A DNA stretch of 64,000 nucleotides, taken from Rhyacichthys aspro. Its lineage: Eukaryota; Chordata; Actinopteri; Gobiiformes; Rhyacichthyidae. The position numbers were made by a program, and so were the translations under genes. The stretch's first letter is position 1. Each line of letters begins with the position of its first letter. The DNA lies in NCBI GenBank assembly GCA_036850595.1, contig CM072155.1, forward strand, positions 8,000,256 through 8,064,255, read 5' to 3'. Shown piece by piece: positions 52,301 through 60,278 of the stretch. The notes under the pieces were generated by a model, which worked only from the letters and a program-made list of their open reading frames with translations, was not told the origin of the DNA and did no database searches.

Positions 52301-55243
52301 CTTCTGAAGTAATGGTGAAAGGTTAGATAGAAAGAGGTCAATATAAGGAACCCACCTTACAGCATCTACACATTTAAAATTCTCCTGCAGTGCACCTCCT
52401 AAGGCGTCTTCTGACTGTTATGGCTGACACAAGACACCTTGTATTTAGTTAGCTCAAAAACCACAACATCAGGGTGGAAAGTTAACAGACACATATATCA
52501 GTGTGTGTGACTTTGCAGAGGAATTCCCTTTCTCCCCAAGCTCTGGGGAAGTGATACTCTGCTCTAGACGGGCAAATGGGTCGAAGAGCATCTCAGGACA
52601 TGCACCATCTTAAGTAACCACCTGAGGAAGCTCGGCACATCCGCACACAGAGGAAAAGCAGTGCTGTGTCAGAAAAATAGCTCACATGCCACAATGCTAC
52701 TAAACAGGCTAAAACACAAATGTTTACAATATAGTGATTTATAAATTAAACTAACGACTTGTTCAACACTTTACAGATTCAGTGCAGCGCCGCAAACATG
52801 CACTCTGCAATTAATGTGAATAGCGCTATCCGAGTTTGCATCACCTCCAGGGCCGTGGCGCGATGGACACGTCTGCTAAAGCCACACGACCAATGGGCTA
52901 ATTACAGCTAAGTCACTGCTGAACAGCACTTCTCCAGCCCGCAGCAGCATATAGATGGTTATCACTGAATGCTCAATGTTTCACTGTTGCTAGGAGACAA
53001 AAAATCCTTGGACACACTCAGCTGGCTGTTAATACGAGTAGAAAAAGACAGTGAAAATTGATTTGAAAAAATACAAAACCCACCGGACCTGAACTCTTTC
53101 ATCGGGTTGCTATTTTTCTCTCATGCTTTATGCTTCTTGTTGCTGCAATAACTACCCAGAATACTGCTCAGTGTGGACAGTTTATGTTGTAGCCTCGGGA
53201 CATCTATCTATCACTACTGTTTGGGGAAGTAAACACTACACTAGTTACCTTTCATCATTCAACTGATTTATCCAAATAGATCCAAGCAGGTCCACGAAAT
53301 CAGATTCCATTGTCGATACTGTATCAGATTTTATCCTCACTCTAAACTAGAGGAACTTCTCAAATTCACATTCACTTCATCCAAAATACAAAAGAGTATT
53401 TCCCATTGTTCTATGATTGCTTTTACAGTCTTCAATCACTGTCAGATAAAGCAAATTTGCATCAACATACCATTATTTTAAAGCAAAAACAGAATAGAAG
53501 AATAGCTGGTGGTGTTTGTTCCCGCAGGAGTTTTAAGGCTTTTGAAAAATGTGTGACACTCTGAATTGATTGCACATCAGGGAGACTGAACGTCACGTCA
53601 ATCAAGTCCTGTGTGTTCTTTTACTTTTAGACTGAAGCCTGTGTTTGATTAAAGCCTACGCTGACTAAATAAACAATGGCATATCTCATTTATAATGTGG
53701 TAATAAGATAAAGGGGAGGTGGAGGAGAAGAGTGGAAAGGCTGATATGTTGATTGTGTAATCTCGGGATGTAAGCCACAGAAGAAAGACGTTATAAACAA
53801 AGCTGCTGTGAGAGGATGAATAGAAGAAGGCTACATACTGTACTGAAGTAAATGTGTGCGCGTGTCTTTTATACACCTACCTTGACACTGGAATCCCTGC
53901 TTCCCGAAACCCCTGTGGAGAGAACATATAGGAAATAAGTTGAAGAGTGAGCGTGCACAGGCAAGAATACTCTCAAAATGGAATTTCTATAAACCTCTCT
54001 TTTTGCCTCAGGACATTAGCATAAAAGCAAATGTCAAATGCTGTCTGACTCTCGTCCTGCGGTGCTAAAGCTTTCCCTGGAAAAGATTACACATAAAAGT
54101 CACACACAGTCTAGCGCACCTGCTGAGGAGTGTGGGCAGCAAGGGTTTTTGATTATTGCTAGAACAATACAATACACTGAGGTCAATAAAGGACCACAAA
54201 ACCTATGAGCACTGCTGGACATTGTGCGAGGGGGCCACACCCACTCACAGGTATTCTTATGGAGACTGCTGCACATCCAAAATCTCAGCTAGCTTTGTTT
54301 TAATGAACTGGCCAAAAATACACAATTCCACTGAGTGTGAAATCACTCCATGCAGCCCTTTTTCATAATATGGGCATAGATGGATAGTCTAAACAGGTCA
54401 GGCCATTACACAGAGTGCACACTGCTCATTATTTGGGAACATTTACAGTAAGACCCATTAGGCCATAATTACATGATGTTATACACATGCACATTTCAGG
54501 TCAAACCATTTAGCCATTCACAAATTAAAAAGCCCATAGCAGGACTTAAATAAAGGCCATTTTGGGAATAGTGCAAAGCAGATAATAATAAACGGATCAA
54601 ATTAGGCCAACCTAGAGCCGGAACCTCATTTAATAACCAAAGAGCCGAGCTGTATCTCTGTTGAGAAAGCCCAGCAGGCTTTTGGCATGTCTGTGCAAGT
54701 GCTGGAAGGGGAAATATACAGAGGTCACATTTTATCGTCAGGGGTGTCAGAATTGGACAAATTTCAACAGGAAAATAAAAATATAGTAACTTGCATGCAT
54801 TTTTGAGTTCCACTGCCTACTTATTACTGTTGAGAACATCTTTTTTGTTGATAAAACCTTTCTCTTCCTTTCCTACTTTTCTAAATCAACCCTATCCTAT
54901 AGCATCAACAAACCGGTGTTTGCACTTTGCACTTTGGGCTAGGCTACTTCATGGACAGTACTTCTCTTCCTGTTACTGATTGAACTCCCCCCAATTGTTT
55001 TAGTTTTTTGCATGACACTTTAGTGGGACATTGCACATTCAGATCAAACTATGTTAAGTCTCACCAGATAAAGTCCGTGCAGTGGCTGCAGAAGGTGGGC
55101 TGCTTAAAGAAGCGCGCGATGAACTTATGGTCCTTGACCTCGTGCACGTTCTTCTGACGCAGCGCTCCTTGGCGCGCGAAGCCCCTCATTGGCTGCTGCG
55201 GTCCGTCCTCGCCGTCGCTGTTGGCCGCCGCTGAATCTGCCAT
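1167..55243 (-). CDS. prkcb: Protein kinase C beta, beta-I form; whole spliced gene (17 coding exons)
   Basis: This is a conventional protein kinase C, a cytosolic Ser/Thr kinase recruited to membranes by Ca2+ and diacylglycerol downstream of phospholipase C. The joined exons give 677 residues: pseudosubstrate 20-32, C1A 39-88, C1B 104-153, C2 about 160-276, V3 hinge about 277-340, kinase about 343-600 and V5 tail 623-677. Visible key residues are C2 Ca2+ ligands D189, D195, D248, D250 and D256, glycine loop G350-G355, Lys372, Glu391, catalytic Asp467, DFG 485-487, activation-loop Thr501, turn-motif Thr642 and hydrophobic-motif Ser661. Beta rather than alpha or gamma is shown by the hinge near 309-340 and by the tail starting CGREAENFDRFFTRHPP, which matches mammalian beta-I. 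The ATG at 55243 has a strong Kozak context (gaccATGG) and no ATG lies in frame upstream before a stop. All introns are GT-AG. Whether this is the a or b fish copy is open. Confidence 0.96.
1335..4450 (-). other. prkcb intron 16
   Basis: Intron between the last shared exon and the beta-I tail. In mammals the beta-II tail exon sits here. I looked for its conserved words (NFDKEFT, NLDQNEF, FSYTNPE) on the minus strand and found none. The 3' end is strongly purine-rich on the plus strand (1343-1465), that is, a long pyrimidine tract in the transcript. The rest shows no clear element. Confidence 0.85.
1343..1465. repeat. G/A-rich tract next to the exon 17 acceptor
   Basis: The plus strand holds many G runs (gggcggggttgggggtgggg, then repeats of gaggggaggg). 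In the prkcb transcript this is a pyrimidine-rich tract within about 130 nt of the beta-I acceptor. The plus strand has enough G runs for a quadruplex. Confidence 0.8.
4451..4591 (-). CDS. prkcb: prkcb coding exon 16: kinase C-lobe end, start of V5
   Basis: 141 nt encoding Leu576-Ala622: LMTKHPAKRLGCSPEGERDI then REHSFFRYMDWEKLENKEVQPPFKPRA. This is the last exon shared by beta-I and beta-II in mammals, where the V5 tail is chosen by splicing. Acceptor gtgtccag, donor GTAAGT. Confidence 0.96.
4592..8218 (-). other. prkcb intron 15
   Basis: Intron without coding sequence that I recognise. It contains a perfect CRE palindrome at 5172-5179 and, at about 5570-5850, one copy of an old dispersed sequence that resembles 23060-23250. 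Open frames near 5951-6468 look random. Confidence 0.85.
5172..5179. promoter_or_regulatory. Perfect CRE palindrome (TGACGTCA)
   Basis: Full cAMP-response element palindrome, the CREB/ATF site, in intron 15. The motif is visible. Occupancy is not known. Confidence 0.4.
8219..8326 (-). CDS. prkcb: prkcb coding exon 15: kinase C-lobe
   Basis: 108 nt encoding Pro540-Gly575: PPFDGEDEDELFQSIMEHHV then SYPKSMSKEAVAICKG. PPFDG resembles PKC alpha at this spot, while mammalian beta has APFEG, so the site does not separate the isoforms in fish. The donor is GTGAGT after AAAGGG. Confidence 0.95.
8327..8575 (-). other. prkcb introns 13 and 14, flanking exon 14
   Basis: Two very short introns, 79 bp (8497-8575) and 89 bp (8327-8415), either side of exon 14 at 8416-8496. 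No other content is seen. Confidence 0.85.
8416..8496 (-). CDS. prkcb: prkcb coding exon 14: kinase C-lobe, helix F
   Basis: 81 nt encoding Ile513-Gln539: IIAYQPYGKSVDWWAFGVLL then YEMLAGQ. DWW is the structural helix F motif of AGC kinases. It lies between two very short introns (79 and 89 bp). Acceptor tattttag, donor GTCTGT. Confidence 0.96.
8576..8714 (-). CDS. prkcb: prkcb coding exon 13: catalytic loop, DFG and activation loop
   Basis: 139 nt encoding the end of Arg466 to Glu512. It holds catalytic Asp467 and Lys469 (RDLKLDN), the metal-binding DFG at 485-487, and the activation loop GVTTKTFCGTPDYIAPE. Thr501 in this loop is the PDK1 priming site. Donor is GTGAGT. Confidence 0.97.
8715..9995 (-). 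other. prkcb intron 12
   Basis: AT-rich intron containing a hAT-type repeat fragment at about 9289-9370. No gene or RNA is recognised. Confidence 0.85.
9289..9370. mobile_element. Fragment of a hAT-type repeat end
   Basis: The words gtgaaactcaaggcccaggg and ggccaaatgcaaag resemble the widely spread hAT terminal sequence (TGTCAAACTC...GGCCCGGGGGCCAAA). No matching opposite end could be fixed, so only a fragment is called. Confidence 0.45.
9996..10058 (-). CDS. prkcb: prkcb coding exon 12: kinase helix E (63 nt)
   Basis: 63 nt encoding the end of Val445 to Tyr465 plus two bases of Arg466 (FYAAEIAIGLFFLHSKGIIY), leading into the catalytic YRDLK motif. Found by protein match, acceptor gtatgtgtag and donor GTAACC. 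The length equals that of the mammalian exon. Confidence 0.95.
10059..11033 (-). other. prkcb intron 11
   Basis: Intron with a CA-rich stretch directly after the exon 11 donor (about 11008-11030 as TG on the plus strand). Nothing else is recognised. Confidence 0.85.
11034..11125 (-). CDS. prkcb: prkcb coding exon 11: kinase hinge and helix D
   Basis: 92 nt encoding Asp415-Ala444 plus two bases of Val445: DRLYFVMEYINGGDLMYQIQ then QVGKFKEPHA. MEY is the hinge that lines the adenine pocket. MYQIQQ replaces the mammalian MYHIQQ. The donor is GTGAGT, followed at once by a CA-rich tract. Confidence 0.96.
11126..12866 (-). other. prkcb intron 10
   Basis: Intron with a purine-rich plus-strand stretch around 11260-11345 ending in an A run. 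No gene, RNA or clear mobile element is seen. Confidence 0.85.
12867..13040 (-). CDS. prkcb: prkcb coding exon 10: kinase N-lobe
   Basis: 174 nt encoding Val357-Met414. It includes AERKGTEELYAIKILKKDVV with the ATP-anchoring Lys372, then QDDDVECTMVEKRVLAL with the helix C Glu391. The exon starts with the Val that closes the glycine loop. Acceptor is gttgcag and donor is GTACGA. Confidence 0.96.
13041..18079 (-). other. prkcb intron 9
   Basis: A 5-kb intron. It contains a C/T-rich plus-strand stretch at about 16530-16880, which produces long overlapping open frames of Ser/Pro/Leu/Phe without homology. No gene is recognised. Confidence 0.85.
16530..16880 (+). repeat. Pyrimidine-rich low-complexity stretch
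   Basis: Runs of tcttctcattctctcc type make this about 350 bp strongly C/T biased. Several overlapping open frames arise from the composition alone. It is not a simple tandem repeat. Confidence 0.6.
18080..18223 (-). CDS. prkcb: prkcb coding exon 9: V3 hinge and glycine loop
   Basis: 144 nt encoding Arg309-Lys356. The hinge RAKIGPGKNTEGKAANAASR then FDSNGNQDRVKL matches mammalian beta in layout and is the most useful stretch for separating it from alpha and gamma. It is followed by DFNFLMVLGKGSFGK, the ATP-binding glycine loop of the kinase. Acceptor ctttcag and donor GTGAGG both fall on codon boundaries. Confidence 0.96.
18224..20922 (-). other. prkcb intron 8
   Basis: Intron without a recognised gene. 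It holds a perfect odd palindrome (20127-20141), a CTCF-like word at about 19377-19391 and a 185-codon open frame (19418-19975, plus strand) that looks random. Confidence 0.85.
20923..21019 (-). CDS. prkcb: prkcb coding exon 8: C2 end and hinge start
   Basis: 97 nt encoding the end of Trp276 to Glu308 (FKLLSQEEGEYFNVPVPAEG and on to RQKFE). It ends C2 and begins the acidic V3 hinge. The acceptor is ctctttag. The donor GTGTGT is weaker than the usual GTRAGT and runs straight into a GT-rich intron start. Confidence 0.95.
21020..21716 (-). other. prkcb intron 7
   Basis: Intron of 697 bp between exons 7 and 8. AT-rich, with no feature recognised. Confidence 0.85.
21717..21851 (-). CDS. prkcb: prkcb coding exon 7: C2 Ca2+ loop 3
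   Basis: 135 nt encoding the end of Phe231 to Gly275 plus two bases of Trp276. The stretch DKDRRLSVEVWDWDLTSRND carries Ca2+ ligands Asp248, Asp250 and Asp256, and is followed by FMGSLSFGISEL. LTSRND is the beta form (alpha has RTTRND). Acceptor tgtcacag and donor GTGAGG are both in phase. Confidence 0.96.
21852..22774 (-). other. prkcb intron 6
   Basis: Intron of 923 bp between exons 6 and 7. No feature is recognised. Confidence 0.85.
22775..22931 (-). CDS. prkcb: prkcb coding exon 6: C2 Ca2+ loop 1 and lysine-rich cluster
   Basis: 157 nt encoding the end of Ile179 to Lys230 plus two bases of Phe231. It contains NLVPMDPNGLSDPYVKLKL with Ca2+ ligands Asp189 and Asp195, and the basic strand (KQKTKT, about 211-216) that contacts phosphoinositides in conventional PKCs. 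Acceptor is ctccag and donor is GTAAGC. It is isolated inside about 7.7 kb of intron. Confidence 0.96.
23318..23959. mobile_element. Tc1/mariner-superfamily (pogo/Tigger-like) MITE
   Basis: The element starts CAGTGGTCCCTCGTTTATCG and ends CGTTATAGTGAGGGACAACTG, imperfect inverted copies of each other, and it is flanked on both sides by TA (23316-23317 and 23960-23961), the target duplication of this superfamily. The 642 bp carry no transposase frame. It contains a tandem repeat of 41-bp units (23752-23862). Confidence 0.8.
23752..23862 (+). repeat. 41-bp tandem repeat (2.7 copies) with CCAAT boxes
   Basis: The unit begins ttagccaatcagga and ends gcgcgagttctccc. Copies start at 23752, 23793 and 23834, and the third is cut short at about 23862. 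Copies differ by single bases. Each contains AGCCAATCAG, a full NF-Y site, with CCAAT at 23756, 23797 and 23838. Confidence 0.85.
26138..26159. repeat. Short GCA/GGC trinucleotide run
   Basis: About four GCA units followed by four CGG-type units in intron 5. It may be length-variable between individuals. No function is implied. Confidence 0.6.
29285..29455. repeat. Degenerate tandem repeat, unit near AATTCTGACTTTATTCT
   Basis: The words attctgacttta, ctgactttattctcaa, attctgactttattctta and attctgactttatattc recur at irregular spacing of about 17-25 bp, with a C7 run in the middle. It lies 250 bp downstream of the exon 5 donor in the transcript. Confidence 0.6.
29709..29837 (-). CDS. prkcb: prkcb coding exon 5: C1B end and C2 start
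   Basis: 129 nt encoding the end of His136 to Thr178 plus one base, separated from exon 4 by an 89-bp intron, with donor GTAAGT. It supplies Cys137, His142, Cys145 and Cys153 of C1B (CMMNIHKRCVANVPSLC), then GTDHTERRGRI and the first C2 beta strand. This strand (QITADIKTNVLTVT) differs from mammalian beta more than most of the protein does. Confidence 0.95.
29838..29926 (-). other. prkcb intron 4 (89 bp)
   Basis: Very short intron between the two C1B exons. It is close to the lower size limit for vertebrate introns. Nothing else is present. Confidence 0.9.
29927..30038 (-). CDS. prkcb: prkcb coding exon 4: C1B
   Basis: 112 nt encoding Asp99-Asp135 and the first base of residue 136, with donor GTATGT. 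It covers most of C1B, the higher-affinity phorbol ester and diacylglycerol module, and includes His104, Cys117, Cys120 and Cys134. HKFKIHTYSSPTFCDHC is typical of PKC beta (alpha has TYGSP). The codon split across the junction reads CAC (His136), where mammals have Thr. Confidence 0.96.
31859..31866. promoter_or_regulatory. Perfect CRE palindrome (TGACGTCA)
   Basis: Full CREB/ATF palindrome in intron 3, 255 bp from a second identical site. Motif only. Confidence 0.4.
32114..32121. promoter_or_regulatory. Perfect CRE palindrome (TGACGTCA)
   Basis: Second full CRE in intron 3, paired with the one at 31859. Motif only. Confidence 0.4.
37274..37356 (-). CDS. prkcb: prkcb coding exon 3: C1A end
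   Basis: 83 nt encoding the end of Val71 to Asp98 (CCFVVHKRCHEFVTFSC and on), with acceptor ttctgtccacag and donor GTAAGT. It supplies Cys72, His77, Cys80 and Cys88 and so completes the zinc-binding set of C1A. The last residues (GADKGPSSD) are the linker to C1B. The exon ends on a codon boundary. Confidence 0.96.
37357..53880 (-). other. prkcb intron 2
   Basis: The longest intron, 16.5 kb, splitting C1A. It is mostly AT-rich, with an A/C-rich run at 38682-38717, a short TCCA run near 48770-48790, one copy of a dispersed repeat near 42590-42680 (similar to 56990-57055), and a pair of diverged direct repeats near 43660-43790 and 45780-45890. No coding exon, RNA or intact transposon is recognised. 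Confidence 0.8.
38682..38717 (+). repeat. A-rich simple repeat
   Basis: A runs broken by single C and G bases in intron 2. It could be the tail of an old retroposon, but no SINE body was identified next to it. Confidence 0.6.
53881..53912 (-). CDS. prkcb: prkcb coding exon 2: C1A middle (32 nt)
   Basis: A 32-nt micro-exon, too short for an ORF search, found by matching GFGKQGFQCQ between acceptor ctccacag and donor GTAGGT. It completes Trp60 and ends with the first base of Val71. The residues form the core loop of C1A and supply Cys69. The size equals that of the matching mammalian exon, and both phases fit exons 1 and 3. Confidence 0.95.
53913..55064 (-). other. prkcb intron 1
   Basis: A 1.15-kb intron between exon 1 and the 32-nt exon 2. 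No element is recognised. Confidence 0.85.
55065..55243 (-). CDS. prkcb: prkcb coding exon 1: pseudosubstrate and start of C1A
   Basis: Encodes residues 1-59 and two bases of Trp60, 179 nt, followed by donor GTGAGA. The N-terminal 18 residues are variable. Residues 20-32 are the pseudosubstrate (RGFARQGALRQKN), which occupies the active site in the resting kinase. C1A begins at His39 and includes Cys52 and Cys55 of the zinc motif. Mammalian beta has Lys where this protein has Gln25, and it lacks the extra Gly21. The exon is CpG-rich, as expected next to a promoter. Confidence 0.96.
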
Positions 55244-55480
55244 GGTCGGAGCGGGAGTACTACCTGTGCCGGCGGAAGTTTGTGCAGACTCCTCTGAAGC
55301 GGCCAAAGTGGCTCCCCGATCGTTGTTCCAGGAAGGAGAGTTTCGGAGCGATGTGGTGATGAAACCAGGTGTAGTTTTCAGGAGTTTGGACAGGTTGTAG
55401 CGGTCTTCTTCGATGACGGAACGGTCCAGTCGCACCGCTGCTTTCACTGAGCTTCCTCGTTTTCTTGTGAGCGCTCAGAG
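55065..55480 (-). promoter_or_regulatory. CpG-rich first exon, 5' leader and probable core promoter
   Basis: CpG frequency is clearly higher here than in the AT-rich surroundings (gcgcgcgatg, ggcgcgcgaa, gccgtcgctg and others), and it covers exon 1 and about 240 bp before it. That pattern fits a CpG-type promoter without a TATA box. The leader has no ATG in any frame from about 55550 to the start codon. The transcription start is not determined. Confidence 0.55.
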
Positions 55481-58400
55481 AGCTGCAGACTGATACAGAG
55501 AGACTACAGAGAGGGAGGGGTCCACAGAGGATCACTCAGACCGCTTCTCTCATCGATGCTAAACCACACTGGAAAAAATACCTTTACGATAGAAAACTAC
55601 TCTTTTTCCCCACTTACAATCATCAGTGTGCTCTCTATAAAAGGAAGTAACCCAATTATGTTGAATTTATTACATCCCCATAATGCAGAGTAATATAACC
55701 TCAAGGCTAATGTAGGCTATTCCTTGCATGTGGCACACTGTGAGCAATAAAGCAGTGTGAAATGAGGACATTTTCTTTGTACATGAACCTTTTAACCAAA
55801 GGCAAGCACACCTACACCACAAAAGATAATAAAGAGATTTTTTAAGTCAAGAAAATACATTGTCTTTTGATATAACTGAATTTTGAAGCTATATATTTTA
55901 AAGAAAATTGTTACATAATGTTTCTTCCATCAGCACTTATTACTTGTTATGTATTAGTATGTTATATTTGTGCTGTTGAGGAGCAAACAATTCAATATAT
56001 AAATTAAAATGATAACCTAAGATGTTTTAATTATCAAAAGGGGATTTTAAATCTACATATATAGATTTACCACCTGTTTTAAGGTCACAATAGATCATGG
56101 CAGGACATTGACTGCCACAGACTACACGCTTGCTCATAATGTGTCAGTCAGCTGCCAGTAAATGACCTAGATGAGATTGATTTAGCTGCGGGACACATAA
56201 CAGTGGTGCAGCTCGCCCCAGTCTCAAAACCAGGTTTAGTGTAGACTTAGCTCACACCTAAAACCTTCACACATTGTAATCCTCTTACATCGGAGCCACC
56301 TCGATTGTTTTACATTGGCCTGTCTTGTTAGTCCTAGACTGTATGATTAATTCTGCAATGGTAACAGGTCTCAAGAGACCTGGTGACACGAGCGAGCCAT
56401 GTCAAAGCCTGAATGGGCCCGTGCAGAAGTATAGACGTTGACACTGTGACTCATCATTTCACACAAGCTTTTGATCTTTTTCAATTTCATCAATACGCAG
56501 GATCTGATGTAACCGTTCCCATGAGGTAACCAAGTAGGGCAACTGTATCTGGGCAAGTTAAGTGTCCATAAAATGTGGATGAGATGAGACGCATATATAA
56601 CTCACTGAAAGAGCAACCCCAAATCATTTACATTCATCTACATTCGATATTAGTGCCAAACATATCAAAAAGGGATCATCAGGCCGCTATATTGCAAAAA
56701 ATCCATGTACTTCTATTATGTAATGGGTTTCCATATCATAGGCTTGCATATCAATATGTTTGACCAATGAGAGCCTTACTATCTTAGATGTCCATGTCAT
56801 TAACCCAGAAATGCATACTAATTGCATAAAATTCCTAGTAAATGAATGGATAGTCTAAAAAAACTGACTGCTGTTGTCTCCAGAAACAGACACAGCATGT
56901 AAATAGTAGGTCATTGAACACATCTAGTAGCTTTGATTTCATTCTTATTCACTTTGGTGCTATTGTCACAACAATATTCAAAAATACACAGCAATCTGGT
57001 TTGGACCATGGTTTACTGTGAACATCCGGGATCAACTGTTAGCCTTTAGCAACACTCCTAGTTTCACAAAGAAAGGAGAGCAAAACAGGGAGGCCATGTT
57101 TCCTGGGATATTTGAGATTTCTTTCCCAAAGGGATATCAAAGATGGTGGGCCCTAGTGTCAACACTCAACAAGTGGTGCAATGAGCTAATGCACAATCAC
57201 TGCTAACCCCAGATGCTAACATCTACGACTGTTAAGTTTCACCTGTTGTGGTGAACTAGACAAGCTTTTCTAATGCACTTCAAGTTAACAAGTTAACACA
57301 ATCTTTTCTGGTGATAAGTGTCTGTTTGGTGAATGGCAGTTGCCTGGTTGTTACTGAATGGACATTGAATTCGGTGTATTGCATGTGCAGTACATTAGAG
57401 ATGCTTTTGTCACATCAAAGTAAAAGTTCTAGTGCAACCTTGCCCTGCAGAAAAGGTCGACAAGTGGTACTCAACCTTTAGTGAGTGCTTCAACCTTTAA
57501 CCATGACTCTGACTGATGGGTATGCCCCTTTCTGCCACTTCTCCCAACCTGACTTTTATAAGCAGTTTCCAAATTGGACAAACACCCAGTATATTTTATG
57601 GCCCCTCATAATGGTACTACACAAATTTACACCAATGCTCCATAGTCACAATCAGAGAATTACCATGGTTGCCCTGCTTTTCTCAAGGACCTCAGTTTAT
57701 TATGGTTATCATAAAATATACTAAACAAGAGCCATATTGTAAACTGTGCCATCTGGACAGTGCAGTATCCCATTTGGTGTTCTCCACTGGCCAGTGTTTT
57801 TCAGACAATATATTTGCGTCTTCCCTAATCGTATTCCTTACTTTTTTATATTAATTTACAATGTTATATTTTATGAACTCGCTTTTCAGTCTCTTTCTTT
57901 CACAAAATAAGCGATTTGTTACATAAACGACTGATTAAAACAGCACTCTCTGACAAGCCCCTTTGCTCTACTGCACAATTTTGCTGCAAGAATATGTTGC
58001 CGTATTCTCACTTCCCTCTTTACTCAGTGCTATTTTTTTCCTTCATTCAATTCCCAAACATAATGCTTTGATCTGTCACGTCTTAGCCTCAGGTAAAGCA
58101 AGTGTCAAACCCACGCTTACATGAACCATTACTCCTTTTTTTGTAACTCTGCACTTTTAAATGTCCCTATTGATTTATCAACTCCCATGTCTGTATTCTA
58201 CTCAGCTTAAATACGTTGTAAACAATTGAACTGAATGCACAGATTCTTGTTTTGGCTGAGTGAAGCTTACATACTCCTTCTAATGCAAATGAATTGATTC
58301 AAAAATAAAGTGAAAGTAGCCGTACAAACAGAGCCAATGTTGAAATCCTTGCTTCTGGTTACTGACAGACTGACAGATCAGATATTTTCCTGGAAAAGTA

Positions 58401-58924
58401 AAAGCACACATTGTAAAAACTTGTGACGAGCACAAAAGGTCAGTTTTAAAAAGCAGTAGATTTGAGCACAAGCAAGAATCTGAAATGTACTGCAGGACAT
58501 TTCAGATTCATTATGGTATTCTCCCCTCAGACTGTTGTTCTAGTGGTTGCTGCCTCCCACTGCTGTGCTCACGGGGAGAGTGTAAACAACACTTCTCCTC
58601 TGAAGCACATGGACCAGAGCCAGCAGATTTGTTTTACCTGTCAGCGAGGATCACATGTACACATCTCAGTGCAGGTTCAGCTGAAGTAGTAAGAGCTGTT
58701 ACGATTACTGTTCTTTTTGCTTCGTTGTTGCTGCTATCCCTCAGCCTTGGGACAAAATGTTGTCTCTGCAAGGAAATAGAAGAATTTTCCCATCGAGGGC
58801 ATAGAATTACAAAGTGATAGTGAGACAGGTGTGAGCTCTATGTTTTGTAGGTTGTTTAGCAGGAGATATCTAATTCCCACAGCATATTGTAGTCTGTAAA
58901 ACATTTACTACATGACTAAGTGAT

Positions 58925-58932
58925 TGACGTCA
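58925..58932. promoter_or_regulatory. Perfect CRE palindrome (TGACGTCA)
   Basis: Full CREB/ATF site about 3.7 kb upstream of the prkcb start codon. Motif only. Confidence 0.4.
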
Positions 58933-59213
58933 TTAAGTAATTGGCAAATAGCAGTCTTATATTGCTATTTTATTATTACACTCAAAACACTGACAATAAT
59001 TACTGAGGTCTTCAAGAACTCAGTTACATCCATTGTTCTAAAGAAACACCAAACACGTAACGTAGTTTTTTAGTTGTTTTGGCAACATCTAGTGGTGAAA
59101 CTTCACACTGCTATTTCACACCTCACCCTTCCTCCTTTTAGAGCGCTATGATGGACTTGTTTATGAACAAATAAATTGAAACAAAGTCAAATAAATTCAT
59201 AAATGGTCTAAAC

Positions 59214-59868
59214 TAGGGGTGCCAAACATGAAGCCCACATGGCAAAACCGGCCCAGAGGGTACAATCTGACCGGAAGATATTAACTTAAACTTAATTTTT
59301 TTTTAAAAAAAGAACTGCTATTTCTATTTTGTCCACTGAGGATTGCACTGTTTTAGTAAGAGTAGCAAAGAAAACACAACACTGATACCCAAAACTGAAC
59401 AGCAGATGGCAGCAGTGTGGTTCCACAAATATTGATTTTGCTTTGCTGATAACCCTCTGTGGTTACTCTCATTACCCAAGGGGCAAATAAATTAAAAGGA
59501 AAAAAGGAAAATAAATTAGTTGTTATTGGGTCTACAGAAATAACTATTTTTTTACCCACAGTCAAGAGGTCAGTGATGCAGCAGTGAAGGTCAGCTACGT
59601 ATTTGCTAGCCAAATACCATTAGCATCAAAACCATAATGTGAGGGTGAGCTCATGAAAGCATACGTGCAGAAAACTGCAAAAATTGAGCCTGAGAACCGA
59701 CAGGCTTTTGCCAACATTAGCCTTTTTCAGTTGCGATTCATGAGAGCACTGACATTATAGTTATGCCTCACTGCACCAACAGAAAGGAGAAAGAATTGGA
59801 GCTGTTATTGTTTATAGATCAAATTGGGCGATGTGTGGCCCCTGAACTAAAATGAGTTTAACACCCCA
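59214..59868. mobile_element. hAT-like non-autonomous element
   Basis: The left end TAGGGGTGCCAAACATGAAG and the inverted right end (TGGGGTGTTAAACTCATTTT read on the minus strand, followed by AGTTCAGGGGCCACAC) are related. They match the familiar hAT terminal sequence with TGTCAAACTCATTTTAGTTC. The possible 8-bp flanks gtctaaac and ctctcgac match at only 5 of 8 bases, so the insertion is old or the ends are slightly misplaced. No transposase frame is seen. Confidence 0.65.
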
Positions 59869-60278
59869 CTCTCGACCTTTATGTGTCCTTCTCCTCCAGC
59901 AGTGCTCAGTTTGTCTGGGCTCGGCTGCTGTAACAGGAAGTAATGGAACTATAAAGAAGAGTGTTACGTAATGTGAAAGTACACTAATAAAAACATAAAT
60001 GTGTTCCTTTGGCCACAAGTAGAATCAAAGAGTTACAATAGCATTCTAGGTTTTACATGTGAGCCTGGCATTCATCTAGCTGCATTAATATTTCTTTCTT
60101 TTTTTTCTTTTTCTCCAGTGCAGGCCTACAGCATCTCCACGACCCCTCTCTGTCTCCATCACTGCCTGACTCTTCCATTCATGTTCATTACGGCTAAAAG
60201 CAAAAACTGAACAGATAAAAGCCTGGTGAAGAAATGGGGCTCTCTTGTGGTTAACAGTAGTACTTTTCCTGAATTTTT

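Noticed and set aside
55065..55447. Longer first exon reading from position 55447
   Set aside because: The codon there is GTG, not ATG, and known PKC beta proteins start at the MAD methionine with its strong Kozak context. The open leader is kept as a finding only.
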